A program made the translations under genes and the position numbers. Of a DNA stretch of 64,000 nucleotides, positions 40,116-49,369 are shown one piece after another. Source of the DNA: Limnohabitans sp. 2KL-51 (lineage in GTDB: Bacteria; Pseudomonadota; Gammaproteobacteria; Burkholderiales; Burkholderiaceae_C); the NCBI RefSeq assembly GCF_003063645.1, contig NZ_NESJ01000005.1:124001-188000 (forward strand), read 5' to 3'. Each line of letters opens with the position of its first letter. The first letter of the stretch is position 1. The notes beneath the pieces are model-generated. The model did not search any database, had not been told where the DNA came from, and was given only the letters and a program-made list of their open reading frames with translations.

Positions 40116-40818
40116 TTCCAAAGAATTCCTGCGCATCAGCAACCTGCAATCCTGGTACGGAGAGTCGCACATCCTGCATGGGGTGGACATGACCGTCAAC
40201 GAAGGCGAAGTGGTCACGCTGCTGGGGCGCAACGGCGCTGGGCGTACCACCACCGTCAAATCCATCCTCGGCCTGGTCGGTCGGCGCACCGGCTCCATCA
40301 CCATCAGGGGCCAAGAGACCGTGAACTGGGCGCCGCACCAGATCGCCAAGCTCGGAATTGGTTATTGCCCCGAAGAACGCGGCATTTTCTCGGCCCTGAC
40401 CTGCGAAGAAAACCTGATGCTACCGCCCGTTATTGCCCCGAACGGCATGTCGGTCGAGGAAATCTACGACATGTTCCCCAACTTGCTGGAGCGCCGAAAC
40501 AGCCCCGGCACCCGGCTGTCAGGTGGCGAGCAACAAATGCTGGCGGTCGGCCGCATCCTGCGCACGGGTGCGCGGTTTTTGCTTCTCGACGAAATTTCCG
40601 AAGGCTTGGCCCCGGTCATTGTTCAAGCCTTAGCCCGCATGATCAAGGCCCTCAAGGCCAAGGGCTTCACGATCATCATGGTGGAACAGAACTTCCGGTT
40701 TGCCGCGCCCTTGGCGGATCGGTTTTACGTGATGGAGCATGGCCAGATGGTGGAGACCTTCAGCTCGCAAGAGCTGTCCGCCAAAATGGGCATGCTGCAT
40801 GAGTACTTGGGTGTGTGA
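40108..40818 (+). CDS. Liv-type ABC transporter ATP-binding protein (LivF-like) with Arg in Walker A
   Basis: Second ATPase, 236 residues, start overlapping the LivG-like gene by 8 bases. The Walker A reads GRNGAGRTT, so the usual catalytic Lys is Arg; signature LSGGEQQML and Walker B FLLLDEISEGLAP are normal. The start at 40108 matches LivF N-termini; the longer frame to 40018 lies in the upstream gene. The K-to-R change may lower or abolish ATP hydrolysis in this half, with LivG carrying turnover. Confidence 0.92.
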   Translation: MADSKEFLRISNLQSWYGESHILHGVDMTVNEGEVVTLLGRNGAGRTTTVKSILGLVGRRTGSITIRGQETVNWAPHQIAKLGIGYCPEERGIFSALTCEENLMLPPVIAPNGMSVEEIYDMFPNLLERRNSPGTRLSGGEQQMLAVGRILRTGARFLLLDEISEGLAPVIVQALARMIKALKAKGFTIIMVEQNFRFAAPLADRFYVMEHGQMVETFSSQELSAKMGMLHEYLGV

Positions 40819-40843
40819 TTTTTTTCTAACTGGAGATAACACG

Positions 40844-42058
40844 ATGAAACGCAAACTTCTTTCCCTCGCTGCCGTGGCCGCTTGCGCCTTTGCAGGCTCA
40901 GCCCAAGCACAGATCTCTGACGGCATCGTCAAGATCGGCGTGATGAACGACATGTCGGGCTTGTATTCCGACATCACCGGCCCCGGCTCGGTGACTGCGG
41001 CCCGCATGGCCGTCGAGGACTACATCAAGGCGACCAAGAGCACGCTCAAAGTCGAAATCGTCAGCGCTGACCACCAAAACAAACCCGATGTGGGCTCTAA
41101 CGTGGCTCGCCAGTGGTTTGACACCGACAAAGTCGACATGATCGCCGACGTGCCCACATCTTCGGTGGGTCTGGCTGTGGCCAAAATTGCCAGCGACAAA
41201 GGCAAACTGCACGTCAACTCAGGCTCAGCCACGGCCGATCTGTCGGGCAAGGCCTGTAACGCCAACACCATCCACTGGGCTTATGACACCTGGATGCTGG
41301 CCAACGGCACAGGCAAAGCCATTGTGAAAAGTGGTGGTGACACCTGGTTCTTCCTGACCGCTGACTACGCTTTCGGCCACGCCCTGGAGCGCGACACCGA
41401 AGCTGTGGTGAACAAGAACGGCGGCAAGGTGGTCGGTAAAGTCCGCACACCCTTCCCAACACAAGACTTCTCTTCTTTCTTGCTGCAAGCACAAGCCTCC
41501 AAAGCCAAGATCATTGGTCTGGCCAACGCGGGTGGTGACACCACCAACTCCATCAAGCAAGCGGCTGAATTCGGCATCACCAAAGGCGGTCAAAACCTGG
41601 CCGGCATGCTGGTGTTCCTGCCAGACGTGCACTCGTTGGGTCTGAACATCGCGCAAGGCCTGATGCTGACCGAAACCTTCTACTGGGATCTGAACGACAA
41701 CACCCGCGCTTTCAGCAAGCGTTTCGCAGCAATCCAGGGTGGCAAATACCCATCGATGGTGCAAGCCGGTGTTTACTCCAGCGTGATCCACTACCTGAAG
41801 GCTGTGGATGCTGCCAAGACCGATGACGGCAGCAAAGTCGCCGCCAAGATGAAAGAGCTGCCCACCGACGATCCTTTGTTCGGCAAAGGCACTGTGCGCG
41901 CTGACGGTCGCAAGATTCACCCGGCCTACCTGTTCCAGGTCAAGAAGCCTGCCGAATCCAAAGGCCCATACGACTACTACAAGCTGGTGGCCACCATTCC
42001 TGCCAACGAGGCTTTCCGCCCCCTGGCTGAGAGCGAGTGCCCGTTGGTCAAGAAGTAA
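40844..42058 (+). CDS. Periplasmic binding protein of Liv-type importer (LivJ/LivK-like)
   Basis: Class I periplasmic binding protein of 404 residues. A Sec signal ends in SAQAQ near residue 24; the mature part opens with DGIVKIGVMNDMSG (HAAT family). The position between LivF and LivH agrees with the family. The start at 40844 has GGAG upstream and gives the signal peptide; the longer frame to 40739 overlaps livF. Ligand may be an aromatic or branched acid used by the neighbouring enzymes. Confidence 0.93.
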   Translation: MKRKLLSLAAVAACAFAGSAQAQISDGIVKIGVMNDMSGLYSDITGPGSVTAARMAVEDYIKATKSTLKVEIVSADHQNKPDVGSNVARQWFDTDKVDMIADVPTSSVGLAVAKIASDKGKLHVNSGSATADLSGKACNANTIHWAYDTWMLANGTGKAIVKSGGDTWFFLTADYAFGHALERDTEAVVNKNGGKVVGKVRTPFPTQDFSSFLLQAQASKAKIIGLANAGGDTTNSIKQAAEFGITKGGQNLAGMLVFLPDVHSLGLNIAQGLMLTETFYWDLNDNTRAFSKRFAAIQGGKYPSMVQAGVYSSVIHYLKAVDAAKTDDGSKVAAKMKELPTDDPLFGKGTVRADGRKIHPAYLFQVKKPAESKGPYDYYKLVATIPANEAFRPLAESECPLVKK

Positions 42059-42094
42059 TTTCAACCCTTTGTTCAAGCAAGTCGATACATCACC

Positions 42095-42979
42095 ATGGAA
42101 ATCTTTGGCATACCCTCGCAAGCCCTGTTCGGGCAATTGCTGATCGGGCTGATCAACGGCTCTTTTTACGCATTGCTCTCGCTGGGCCTGGCCGTGATTT
42201 TCGGCTTGTTGAACATCATCAACTTCACCCACGGCGCCCAGTACATGCTGGGCGCCTTTGTGGCCTATTTGTCGCTGACAAAGCTGGGCATCAACTACTG
42301 GGTGTCGCTCATCCTGACGCCCATCCTGGTGGGCGCGACAGGCATGCTTATTGAGCGCATCATGCTCAAGCAGCTGTACAAGCTGGACCACCTGTATGGC
42401 CTGCTGCTCACCTTCGGTCTGGCCTTGATCATTCAGGGTTTGTTCCGACACGAATTCGGCTCTTCGGGCATGCCTTATCCGGTGCCCGAGGTCTTCAAGG
42501 GTGCCTACAACACCGGCTTCATGTTCCTGCCCAAGTACCGCGCTTGGGTCATCGTGGCTTCGTTGGTCGTGTGCTTGTCCACCTGGTACGTGATCGAGCG
42601 GACCAAGCTGGGCGCCTATTTGCGCGCCGCCACTGAAAACCCCAGCCTGGTGCAGGCTTTTGGCGTCAACGTGCCCCGCATGATTACCCTGACTTATGGC
42701 TTCGGCGTGGGCTTGGCCGCTTTTGCCGGCGTGATGGCCGCGCCCATTTACCAGGTCAACCCGACCATGGGCGCCGACATCATCATTGTGGTGTTTGCGG
42801 TGGTCGTGATTGGCGGCATGGGCTCCATCATGGGGGCGATCCTCACCGGTTTTGGCTTGGGCCTGATCGAGGGCTTGACCAAAGTGTTCTACCCGGAAGC
42901 CTCCAGCACGGTGATTTTCATCATCATGACCATCGTTCTTTTGATCAAGCCTGCAGGCCTGTTCGGCACCCAGAAGTAA
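42095..42979 (+). CDS. Liv-type ABC transporter permease (LivH-like)
   Basis: Inner-membrane permease, 294 residues with about eight hydrophobic segments; conserved LINGSFYALLSLGLAVIFGL at the start, TENPSLVQAFGVNVPR (loop before helix), and the C-terminal MIIFIIMTIVLLIKPAGLFG-type end. It follows the binding protein by 36 bases and precedes LivM by 4 bases. Confidence 0.94.
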   Translation: MEIFGIPSQALFGQLLIGLINGSFYALLSLGLAVIFGLLNIINFTHGAQYMLGAFVAYLSLTKLGINYWVSLILTPILVGATGMLIERIMLKQLYKLDHLYGLLLTFGLALIIQGLFRHEFGSSGMPYPVPEVFKGAYNTGFMFLPKYRAWVIVASLVVCLSTWYVIERTKLGAYLRAATENPSLVQAFGVNVPRMITLTYGFGVGLAAFAGVMAAPIYQVNPTMGADIIIVVFAVVVIGGMGSIMGAILTGFGLGLIEGLTKVFYPEASSTVIFIIMTIVLLIKPAGLFGTQK

Positions 42980-42983
42980 GACC

Positions 42984-43943
42984 ATGACCACTGTCTCGAC
43001 CCCCTCACTCAAGACCCAGTCGTTCACGCACCAGTGGGTGGCCTTTGCCATCATGGTGATGGTGCTGGTCATCGCCCCGATCTGGGTGTACCCCATCTTC
43101 CTGATGAAGGTCATGTGCTTTGCCTTGTTTGCATGCGCCTTCAACCTGCTCATTGGTTTTGGCGGCCTGCTGTCGTTTGGCCACGCCATGTTTTTGGGCA
43201 CCGCTGGTTATGCCGCAGCCCACGCGGCCAAAGTCTGGGGCTGGAACCCCGAGCTGGCGGTGCTGTTTGCCACCGCTTGCTCTGGCTTGCTGGCGCTGGT
43301 GACAGGCATGCTGGCCATTCGCCGGCAAGGCATTTATTTTGCGATGATCACTTTGGCGTTTTCGCAGATGGTGTTTTTCTTTTATCTGCAAACGCCGTTC
43401 ACAGGCGGCGAAGACGGCATCCAGTCGGTGCCACGCGGCAAGCTGTTTGGCGTGTTCGATTTGGCTGAAAATTCGGCCATGTACATGTTTGTGCTGGCGA
43501 TTTTCCTGGCCGGTTTTGCCCTGATTTGGCGCATCATTTATTCTCCCTTCGGCCAGATCCTCAAAGCCATCCGCGAAAACCAGGACCGAGCCATTTCGCT
43601 GGGTTACGACACCGACATGTTCAAGCTGATTGCTTTTGTGATCTCGGGCGCTTTGGCGGGTACCGCCGGGGCCACCAAGTCGCTGGTGTTCCAGTTGGCC
43701 TCGCTGACCGACGTGCATTGGTCCATGTCGGGTGAGGTGGTCTTGATGACCCTGCTGGGCGGCATGGGCACTTTGTTTGGCCCTGTGGCTGGCGCTGCGG
43801 TCATCGTCAGCATGCAAAACTATTTTGCCCAATTTGGTGCCTGGGTCACTATCATGCAAGGCGTGATCTTTGTAATTTGTGTGCTGGCCTTCCGTCGCGG
43901 CATCATTGGCGAAATTGCCAACTGGATCAAGAAGCCGCTGTAA
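42984..43943 (+). CDS. Liv-type ABC transporter permease (LivM-like)
   Basis: Partner permease, 319 residues, with LLIGFGGLLSFGHAMFLGT and the cytoplasmic IRENQDRAISLGYDT segment typical of LivM. Last gene of the importer; the convergent IclR regulator ends 25 bases later, with an 8-bp inverted repeat (43952-43959 and 43973-43980) but no T run between them. Confidence 0.94.
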   Translation: MTTVSTPSLKTQSFTHQWVAFAIMVMVLVIAPIWVYPIFLMKVMCFALFACAFNLLIGFGGLLSFGHAMFLGTAGYAAAHAAKVWGWNPELAVLFATACSGLLALVTGMLAIRRQGIYFAMITLAFSQMVFFFYLQTPFTGGEDGIQSVPRGKLFGVFDLAENSAMYMFVLAIFLAGFALIWRIIYSPFGQILKAIRENQDRAISLGYDTDMFKLIAFVISGALAGTAGATKSLVFQLASLTDVHWSMSGEVVLMTLLGGMGTLFGPVAGAAVIVSMQNYFAQFGAWVTIMQGVIFVICVLAFRRGIIGEIANWIKKPL

Positions 43944-43968
43944 ACATCTGTCCCAACGGATGCGGTTC

Positions 43969-44793
43969 TCACCCGTTGGGCATCCAAGCAGCCAAAAAGG
44001 AAAGCGGCCTGCGCAATGTGGGGTCAAAGGGGTTGATTTGCGGTGAAACACGCTGGGCCTCCTTGCGGAGCAAATCCACAACAGCAGGCAATCTTTCTGC
44101 GTTCAATCGGGTCGAAATAGTCCCGACACTCAATGCTGCTACGGCATGGCCGTCACGATTGCAAATCGGTACAGCCACGCCAGCCATGCCCTCCAGCAAG
44201 CCCGTGTTTTTGTCGGCATAGCCTTGTGCCCGAACCCGATCGATCTCGGTCCTCAAATACACCTCATCGAACGTGCCCAACTCCCTCACGCGGGGCACAT
44301 TGAAGCGAATGACTTCTTCGCGTTCAGCTTCTGGCAAAAAAGCCAAAATAGCCAAACTGCCTTGTCCCACACCCAGCGCCACGCGACCGCCAATATCGCC
44401 TGTGAACGAGCGAATCGGAAAAGGCCCTTCGCTGCGGTCAATGCATACCGCATCAAAACCACTGCGCGCCAATAAGAACATGGTGTCGCCCAAACTGGCC
44501 GACAGGCGCAGCAACCCCGGCCGACACAGGTCGCGCAGCAGCGAGGGGTTACCAGCACGCGCAGCCAATGCAAAAAATTCGATGCTCAGCCGGTAGTGTT
44601 TCGTCCGCTCATCCTGCTCCACCACATTCTGGGCAATCAGGGCTTGCAAAGTGCGGTGAACGGTGGCTTGCGTCAGCCCGATGTCTTTGGCAATTTGCGT
44701 CACGCGCGCACCCTCGCGTTGCGCATGGGACAAATGGCCAATGATGGCAAAAGCCCTTTCCAGCACACCGGATCCCGTTGAGGTCTTGGTCAT
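43969..44793 (-). CDS. IclR-family transcriptional regulator
   Basis: 274 residues: N-terminal winged helix (VLERAFAIIGHLSHAQREGA, then TQIAKDIGLTQATVHRTLQA) and a C-terminal effector domain (GVGQGSLAILAFLPE, SVGTISTRLNAERLP). It converges with the Liv operon and is divergent from the polyamine-type transporter operon, with a 188-base AT-rich gap (44794-44981) that probably holds both promoters. It may regulate either side; the divergent one is favoured. Confidence 0.9.
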   Translation of the reverse strand: MTKTSTGSGVLERAFAIIGHLSHAQREGARVTQIAKDIGLTQATVHRTLQALIAQNVVEQDERTKHYRLSIEFFALAARAGNPSLLRDLCRPGLLRLSASLGDTMFLLARSGFDAVCIDRSEGPFPIRSFTGDIGGRVALGVGQGSLAILAFLPEAEREEVIRFNVPRVRELGTFDEVYLRTEIDRVRAQGYADKNTGLLEGMAGVAVPICNRDGHAVAALSVGTISTRLNAERLPAVVDLLRKEAQRVSPQINPFDPTLRRPLSFLAAWMPNG

Positions 44794-44981
44794 TTTGTAT
44801 AACTGAAGAATTTTAAGGATTTTATGTCAATTATTCTGCACAATGAAATAAATTAAATAGTTATGCCGTTTAGTGAAATACCCTGTTGACGCTCTGGTGT
44901 GATTGCAACACCATTTGTCAAAGTCCAGAGCAGATGTCTGGAGGGATCAGAGCAGAGCCTGCGGGCACAGGAGTGTGGCGA

Positions 44982-46028
44982 ATGTCGTTTTTGACGCTGA
45001 CCAATCTTTCCAAGTTCTATGGCTCGCAATGTGCCGTGGAAGACATGAACCTGAGCGTTGAAAAAGGAGAGTTCCTGACCCTTTTGGGACCGTCGGGTTG
45101 TGGCAAGACCACGACGCTGCAAATGATTGCCGGGTTTGTCGAGGCCAGCCACGGCAAAATTTGCCTCGATGGCAAAAACATCACCCACAGCCCACCCAAC
45201 ACACGGGGCTTGGGCATTGTGTTTCAAAGCTATGCGTTGTTTCCCCACATGACGGTCAGCCAGAATGTGAGTTTTGGCTTGGAGATGCGCGCCGTGGCGA
45301 AGCGCGAACGTGCAGACCGAGTGGCCTCAGCTTTGTCATTGGTGCACTTGGACGAATTGGCACAGCGCTACCCCCGAGAACTTTCAGGCGGGCAACGTCA
45401 AAGGGTCGCTCTGGCCCGCGCATTGGTGATCGAGCCCCCCGTCTTGCTGCTGGACGAGCCTTTGTCCAATCTGGACGCCAAGCTGCGTGAAGAAATGCAA
45501 TTCGAGCTGCGTCAGATTCAACGCAAAGTTGGCACCACCACGATCATGGTCACGCACGACCAGACCGAAGCCATGTCGCTCAGTGACCGTGTGGTGGTGA
45601 TGCAAGCAGGGCGCGTGACTCAAATTGACAAGCCATTCACGCTTTACGAAAACCCGCAAACCCAATTCATCTCCAAATTTGTAGGCAAAGCCAATCTGTT
45701 GCAAGGGCAGGTCATCCACAACGATGGTGACTGCTGCATCGATATGCGCGGCTTGAAACTCAAGGTGGCCTCAGGCCTCTGGGTTGAAGGCCAGGCCGTG
45801 ATGGTCAGCGTGCGGCCCGAGAAAATTCAGTGTGTTGCTCAAGGCGCGGGTCGCGTGGATGGTTTGGTCATGGCCAGGTTTTTTCTGGGCAGCCAATGGC
45901 TTTATCAGGTGGAAACAGCGCAAGGCCTGTTGACCATCACATGCGCGAACAATGACACTTCCCCTTTGAACGAGGGTCAAAGTACAGGCCTGGATTGGTC
46001 TGATGAAGCCATGCGGGTATTGTCATGA
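44982..46028 (+). CDS. Polyamine-type ABC transporter ATP-binding protein (PotA-like)
   Basis: 348-residue ATPase with Walker A GPSGCGKTT (about 37-45), the signature LSGGQRQRV, Walker B VLLLDEPLSNLDAKLRE and a C-terminal TOBE domain (about 280-345). The start at 44982 has AGGAG upstream; an earlier ATG (44886) would add an unrelated 32 residues. It opens an operon of seven genes joined by 4-base overlaps, so the seven probably work together. Confidence 0.93.
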   Translation: MSFLTLTNLSKFYGSQCAVEDMNLSVEKGEFLTLLGPSGCGKTTTLQMIAGFVEASHGKICLDGKNITHSPPNTRGLGIVFQSYALFPHMTVSQNVSFGLEMRAVAKRERADRVASALSLVHLDELAQRYPRELSGGQRQRVALARALVIEPPVLLLDEPLSNLDAKLREEMQFELRQIQRKVGTTTIMVTHDQTEAMSLSDRVVVMQAGRVTQIDKPFTLYENPQTQFISKFVGKANLLQGQVIHNDGDCCIDMRGLKLKVASGLWVEGQAVMVSVRPEKIQCVAQGAGRVDGLVMARFFLGSQWLYQVETAQGLLTITCANNDTSPLNEGQSTGLDWSDEAMRVLS

Positions 46029-46885
46029 GCGCACAAAGGCCACTGACGCCATGGATCTTGTCTGCTCCGGCACTGCTGCTGTTTTGCGGCTTGTTGCTGG
46101 CCCCTCTTTTGATGACGGGTCTTTTGTCTTTCCAAGTGTTTGACTACAACACGGGGGTGAAAAACGAGTACACCCTGGCACATTACATCGAGGTGCTGAC
46201 CGACCCGTATTATTTTGAGATCTTCTGGCGCACGTTCTGGGTGTCTGTCATGACCACCGGGATTTGCTTATTGATCGGTGCACCCGAAGCCTATGTTTTA
46301 AGCCGGATGCGGGACCCGTGGAGAACGATCTGTTTGCTGGTGGTGCTGGCACCCCTGCTGGTTTCAGTAGTGGTCAGGGCTTTTGGCTGGAGCATGTTGC
46401 TGGGACCGAATGGTGTGATCAACCAGTTTTTTGCTTTTGCCGGTCTGGGTTCAGTCAAGATCCTGTACACCGAATGGGCGGTGATCATCGCCTTGGTGCA
46501 CGTCATGCTGCCCTTCATGATCATCCCGATCTGGACTTCGTTGCAAAAACTCGACCCGGGCGTCGAGCATGCGGCCTTGTCCTTGTCTGCATCACCCTTC
46601 ACCACCGTGCGGCGGATTGTGTTGCCGCAGGTGATGCCGGGCATTTTGTCGGGTTGCCTGATTGTGTTTGGCTTGTGTGCCAGTGCATTTGCCATTCCGG
46701 GCTTGTTGGGTGGACGCCGTCTGAAAATGGTAGCCACGGTGGTTTATGACGAATACCTGCACGAATTGAACTGGCCACTGGGGGCGACGCTGGCCTTGAT
46801 TTTGCTGCTGGCCAATCTGGTGGTCATGCTCAGCTACAACCGCGTGCTGGAAGGCCGCTACAAAAAATCCATGGGGGTTGCATGA
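46025..46885 (+). CDS. Polyamine-type ABC transporter permease (PotB-like)
   Basis: 286-residue inner-membrane permease; six helices, EAA loop EHAALSLSASPFTTVRRI with the permease-typical Gly-containing segment. Overlaps PotA-like upstream (ATGA) and PotC-like downstream by 4 bases. Substrate could be a polyamine, opine or modified amino acid. Confidence 0.92.
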   Translation: MSAQRPLTPWILSAPALLLFCGLLLAPLLMTGLLSFQVFDYNTGVKNEYTLAHYIEVLTDPYYFEIFWRTFWVSVMTTGICLLIGAPEAYVLSRMRDPWRTICLLVVLAPLLVSVVVRAFGWSMLLGPNGVINQFFAFAGLGSVKILYTEWAVIIALVHVMLPFMIIPIWTSLQKLDPGVEHAALSLSASPFTTVRRIVLPQVMPGILSGCLIVFGLCASAFAIPGLLGGRRLKMVATVVYDEYLHELNWPLGATLALILLLANLVVMLSYNRVLEGRYKKSMGVA

Positions 46886-47676
46886 ACCGAAACGGCCCCA
46901 TTGCCAAGCTGTTCAATGCCTTGGTGATCGGTTTCATGCTGGCGCCTTTGCTGATCGTTTGTCTGGTCGCATTCACGCCCGAAAACACCTTGACGATTCC
47001 GACCACCGAGTTCTCGCTGCGCTGGTTCAAGGCGGTGTTTGATCACCCCGATTTCATCACCTCGTTTTGGAACAGCCTTTGGCTGGGCTTGGGGGCGGCC
47101 ACTTTGTCAACCCTGCTGGCGGTGCCTGCGGGACTGGCCATCTCACGTTACGAGTTCAAAGGCCGCGACGCCCTCAATGCCCTGTTTCTCTCACCCTTGA
47201 TCGTGCCCCACCTGGTGTTGGGGGTGGCGATTTTGAGAATGTTTACACTCATCGGTGCGACAGGCAATTTTTATTGGCTCATGATGGCGCATGTGGTGGT
47301 GATCACCCCGTATGCCTTGCGCCTGGTGTTGGCTGCGGCGGTGGGCATGGACAGGCATTGTGAACATGCAGCTTTGTCCTTGGGGGCCAGCCGTTTGACG
47401 GTCTTCAGGCGTGTGACTTTGCCCATGATCTTGCCTGGCGTTACGGGAGGGTGGCTGTTGGCATTCATCAATAGCTTTGACGAAGTGACCATGTCCATTT
47501 TTGTCACCTCGCCGGCCACGGTGACCTTGCCTGTGCGCATGTACATGTACGCCACAGAGTCGCTCGATCCACTGATGGCCGCCGTCTCGGCCTTGATGGT
47601 GGCCTTGACGGCCGCAGTGATGATCATCCTGGACCGCCTCTATGGTCTGGACAAAATACTGGTGGGTGGCAAATGA
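46882..47676 (+). CDS. Polyamine-type ABC transporter permease (PotC-like)
   Basis: 264-residue permease partner. EAA loop EHAALSLGASRLTVFRRVTL and PotC-type TM pattern. Overlaps the next gene by 4 bases, the FeS subunit of the dehydrogenase, which means transporter and enzyme are translationally coupled. Confidence 0.92.
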   Translation: MNRNGPIAKLFNALVIGFMLAPLLIVCLVAFTPENTLTIPTTEFSLRWFKAVFDHPDFITSFWNSLWLGLGAATLSTLLAVPAGLAISRYEFKGRDALNALFLSPLIVPHLVLGVAILRMFTLIGATGNFYWLMMAHVVVITPYALRLVLAAAVGMDRHCEHAALSLGASRLTVFRRVTLPMILPGVTGGWLLAFINSFDEVTMSIFVTSPATVTLPVRMYMYATESLDPLMAAVSALMVALTAAVMIILDRLYGLDKILVGGK

Positions 47677-47975
47677 CACAGGCCCATCCCAAATCCGCTG
47701 GCTTGTGGGTCAGACTGAGTGAAAAGCAGCGCGAACCGCTCACCTTTTTCCTGAACGGAGAGGCTTGCCAGGCTTTGGTTGGTGACACCATCATGACGGC
47801 ACTGCTCACGCAAAGTCGGGGCCTTCGACGGGCCGACCCATCCGGGGCCATACGGGCCGGGTTTTGTGTCATGGGTGCTTGCCAGGATTGCTGGGTGGTG
47901 ACCGAAGAGGGTTCGCGTTTGCGCAGCTGCCTCAAACTGATCGAACCTGGCATGCGTTTGGTGGTGACACCATGA
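47673..47975 (+). CDS. [2Fe-2S]-binding small subunit of FAD/FeS dehydrogenase (HcnA/OoxA-N/LhpF-like)
   Basis: 100-residue protein with a plant-type [2Fe-2S] site (C-x4-C-x2-C, in GFCVMGACQDCWV, with a fourth Cys near RSC). Similar proteins are alpha subunits of opine oxidases, hydrogen-cyanide synthase and D-hydroxyproline dehydrogenase (lhp genes). It precedes the two FAD subunits, so it passes electrons in a heterotrimer. A cyanide-producing role is not supported by context. Confidence 0.85.
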   Translation: MTQAHPKSAGLWVRLSEKQREPLTFFLNGEACQALVGDTIMTALLTQSRGLRRADPSGAIRAGFCVMGACQDCWVVTEEGSRLRSCLKLIEPGMRLVVTP

Positions 47976-49369
47976 ACACCCCCCTTGCCCAGACCGTGAT
48001 TGTTGGCGCAGGCCCTGCGGGCATCCGCGCCGCTCAAACTTTGGTGTCCAAAGGCTTGCGCCCGATCGTGCTCGACGAAAACGCGCGTCACGGCGGTCAG
48101 ATTTACCGACAACCACCCAAGAATTTTGAACGCAGCCGAAAAAGCCTGTATGGCTTCGAGGCCAGCAAAGCCGATGCCGTCCTGAACGCCATGCAGGCCT
48201 TGATGCCGCACATCGATTACAGACCCAACACACTGGTGTGGAATGCCGAGGCCGGGTGCCTGGATTTGCTGCACCAAGACAAGACATCGGTCTTGCCCTA
48301 TTCAGCCCTCATCATGGCCACGGGTGCGACCGACAGGATCCTGCCTTTTTTGGGCTGGACACTGCCCGGTGTGTTCAGCCTGGGGGGCGCACAAGTGGCT
48401 CTGAAGTTTCAAGGCTGCGCCATCGGCAAGTCGGTGGTCTTTGCGGGCACTGGGCCTTTGCTTTACCTCGTCGCCTACCAATACGTCAAAGCGGGTGGGC
48501 ACGTTGCGGCCATTTTGGACAGTGCCCAGTTGAGCGACCAGCTGAGTGCTTTGCCGGACATGATGGCCCAATCGTCTGTCTTGGCCAAAGGCCTTTATTA
48601 CGTGGCCTGGCTCATGGCCCACGGGGTCGCCATCCAGCGAGGGGCCATGCCGGTGCAAGCGCTGGGTGACGCATCGGTCGAACAATTGATCTGGCGCGAC
48701 CAGCTCGGCGAACACCGCATCGACTGCGATGCGGTGGCCACGGGGTATGGTCTGAGGTCGGAAACCCAGTTGGCCGATTTGTTGGGCTGCGAGTTTGCGT
48801 ATCACCAGGCAGACAGGGCCTGGCTGCCCACCAAAGACAGCGCGGGCCGATCGTCTGTGCCCGGGGTGTACATGGCGGGCGATGGCGCCAGCATTCAAGG
48901 CGCTGATGCGGCCGAGTGGTCAGGAGAGCGTGCCGCATGGGCCTTTCTTATGGATCAAGGGCTGGTTTTGACTGACGCAGAAAAGGCACGCATCAAGACG
49001 CTGGACCGGCAGATTGCAAAACGCCGGACCTTTGGCTCAGGTTTGACCCAAGCCTTTCCCGAGCCCACCCAATGGCCTGCCATGACTACCAACGAGGTGG
49101 TGATCTGTCGCTGCGAAGAGATCACAGCAGGCGAAATTCGGGAAATCGCCCAAGCATCGGGAGCACTTGAGCTGAACCGTTTAAAAGCTTTGTCGCGGGT
49201 GGGCATGGGGCGTTGCCAAGGGCGCATGTGTGCTTGTGCCGCCGCTGAATTGCTGGCGCATTGCACGCAGCAAGCGCCCTCGCAGGTGGGCCGTTTGCGT
49301 GGACAAGCGCCCATCAAACCCATTCCCTTTGAAAAAGCCCTCAGCGCCAAAAGCGAGGGTCCCGCATGA
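47972..49369 (+). CDS. FAD-dependent oxidoreductase subunit with C-terminal Cys cluster (HcnB/OoxA-like)
   Basis: 465 residues. FAD site VGAGPAGIRAAQTL near the N-terminus and a second nucleotide motif near VVFAGTGPLLYL; the C-terminal BFD-like [2Fe-2S] motif CRCEEIT with RCQGRMC. Start at 47972 is in an ATGA overlap with the FeS subunit; the frame extends to 47864 inside that gene. In related heterotrimers this subunit holds FAD and transfers electrons onwards. Confidence 0.88.
   Translation: MNTPLAQTVIVGAGPAGIRAAQTLVSKGLRPIVLDENARHGGQIYRQPPKNFERSRKSLYGFEASKADAVLNAMQALMPHIDYRPNTLVWNAEAGCLDLLHQDKTSVLPYSALIMATGATDRILPFLGWTLPGVFSLGGAQVALKFQGCAIGKSVVFAGTGPLLYLVAYQYVKAGGHVAAILDSAQLSDQLSALPDMMAQSSVLAKGLYYVAWLMAHGVAIQRGAMPVQALGDASVEQLIWRDQLGEHRIDCDAVATGYGLRSETQLADLLGCEFAYHQADRAWLPTKDSAGRSSVPGVYMAGDGASIQGADAAEWSGERAAWAFLMDQGLVLTDAEKARIKTLDRQIAKRRTFGSGLTQAFPEPTQWPAMTTNEVVICRCEEITAGEIREIAQASGALELNRLKALSRVGMGRCQGRMCACAAAELLAHCTQQAPSQVGRLRGQAPIKPIPFEKALSAKSEGPA

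Noticed and set aside
41225-43201. 658-codon open frame antisense to the Liv-type binding protein and permease genes
   Set aside because: Its product is His/Gln/Gly/Asp-rich with no domain, as usual for antisense of GC-rich coding DNA; the plus-strand genes are unmistakable.
43952-43980. 8-bp inverted repeat between livM and iclR genes as terminator
   Set aside because: Stem is perfect but the loop is 13 bases, there is no T run, and it overlaps the iclR stop.
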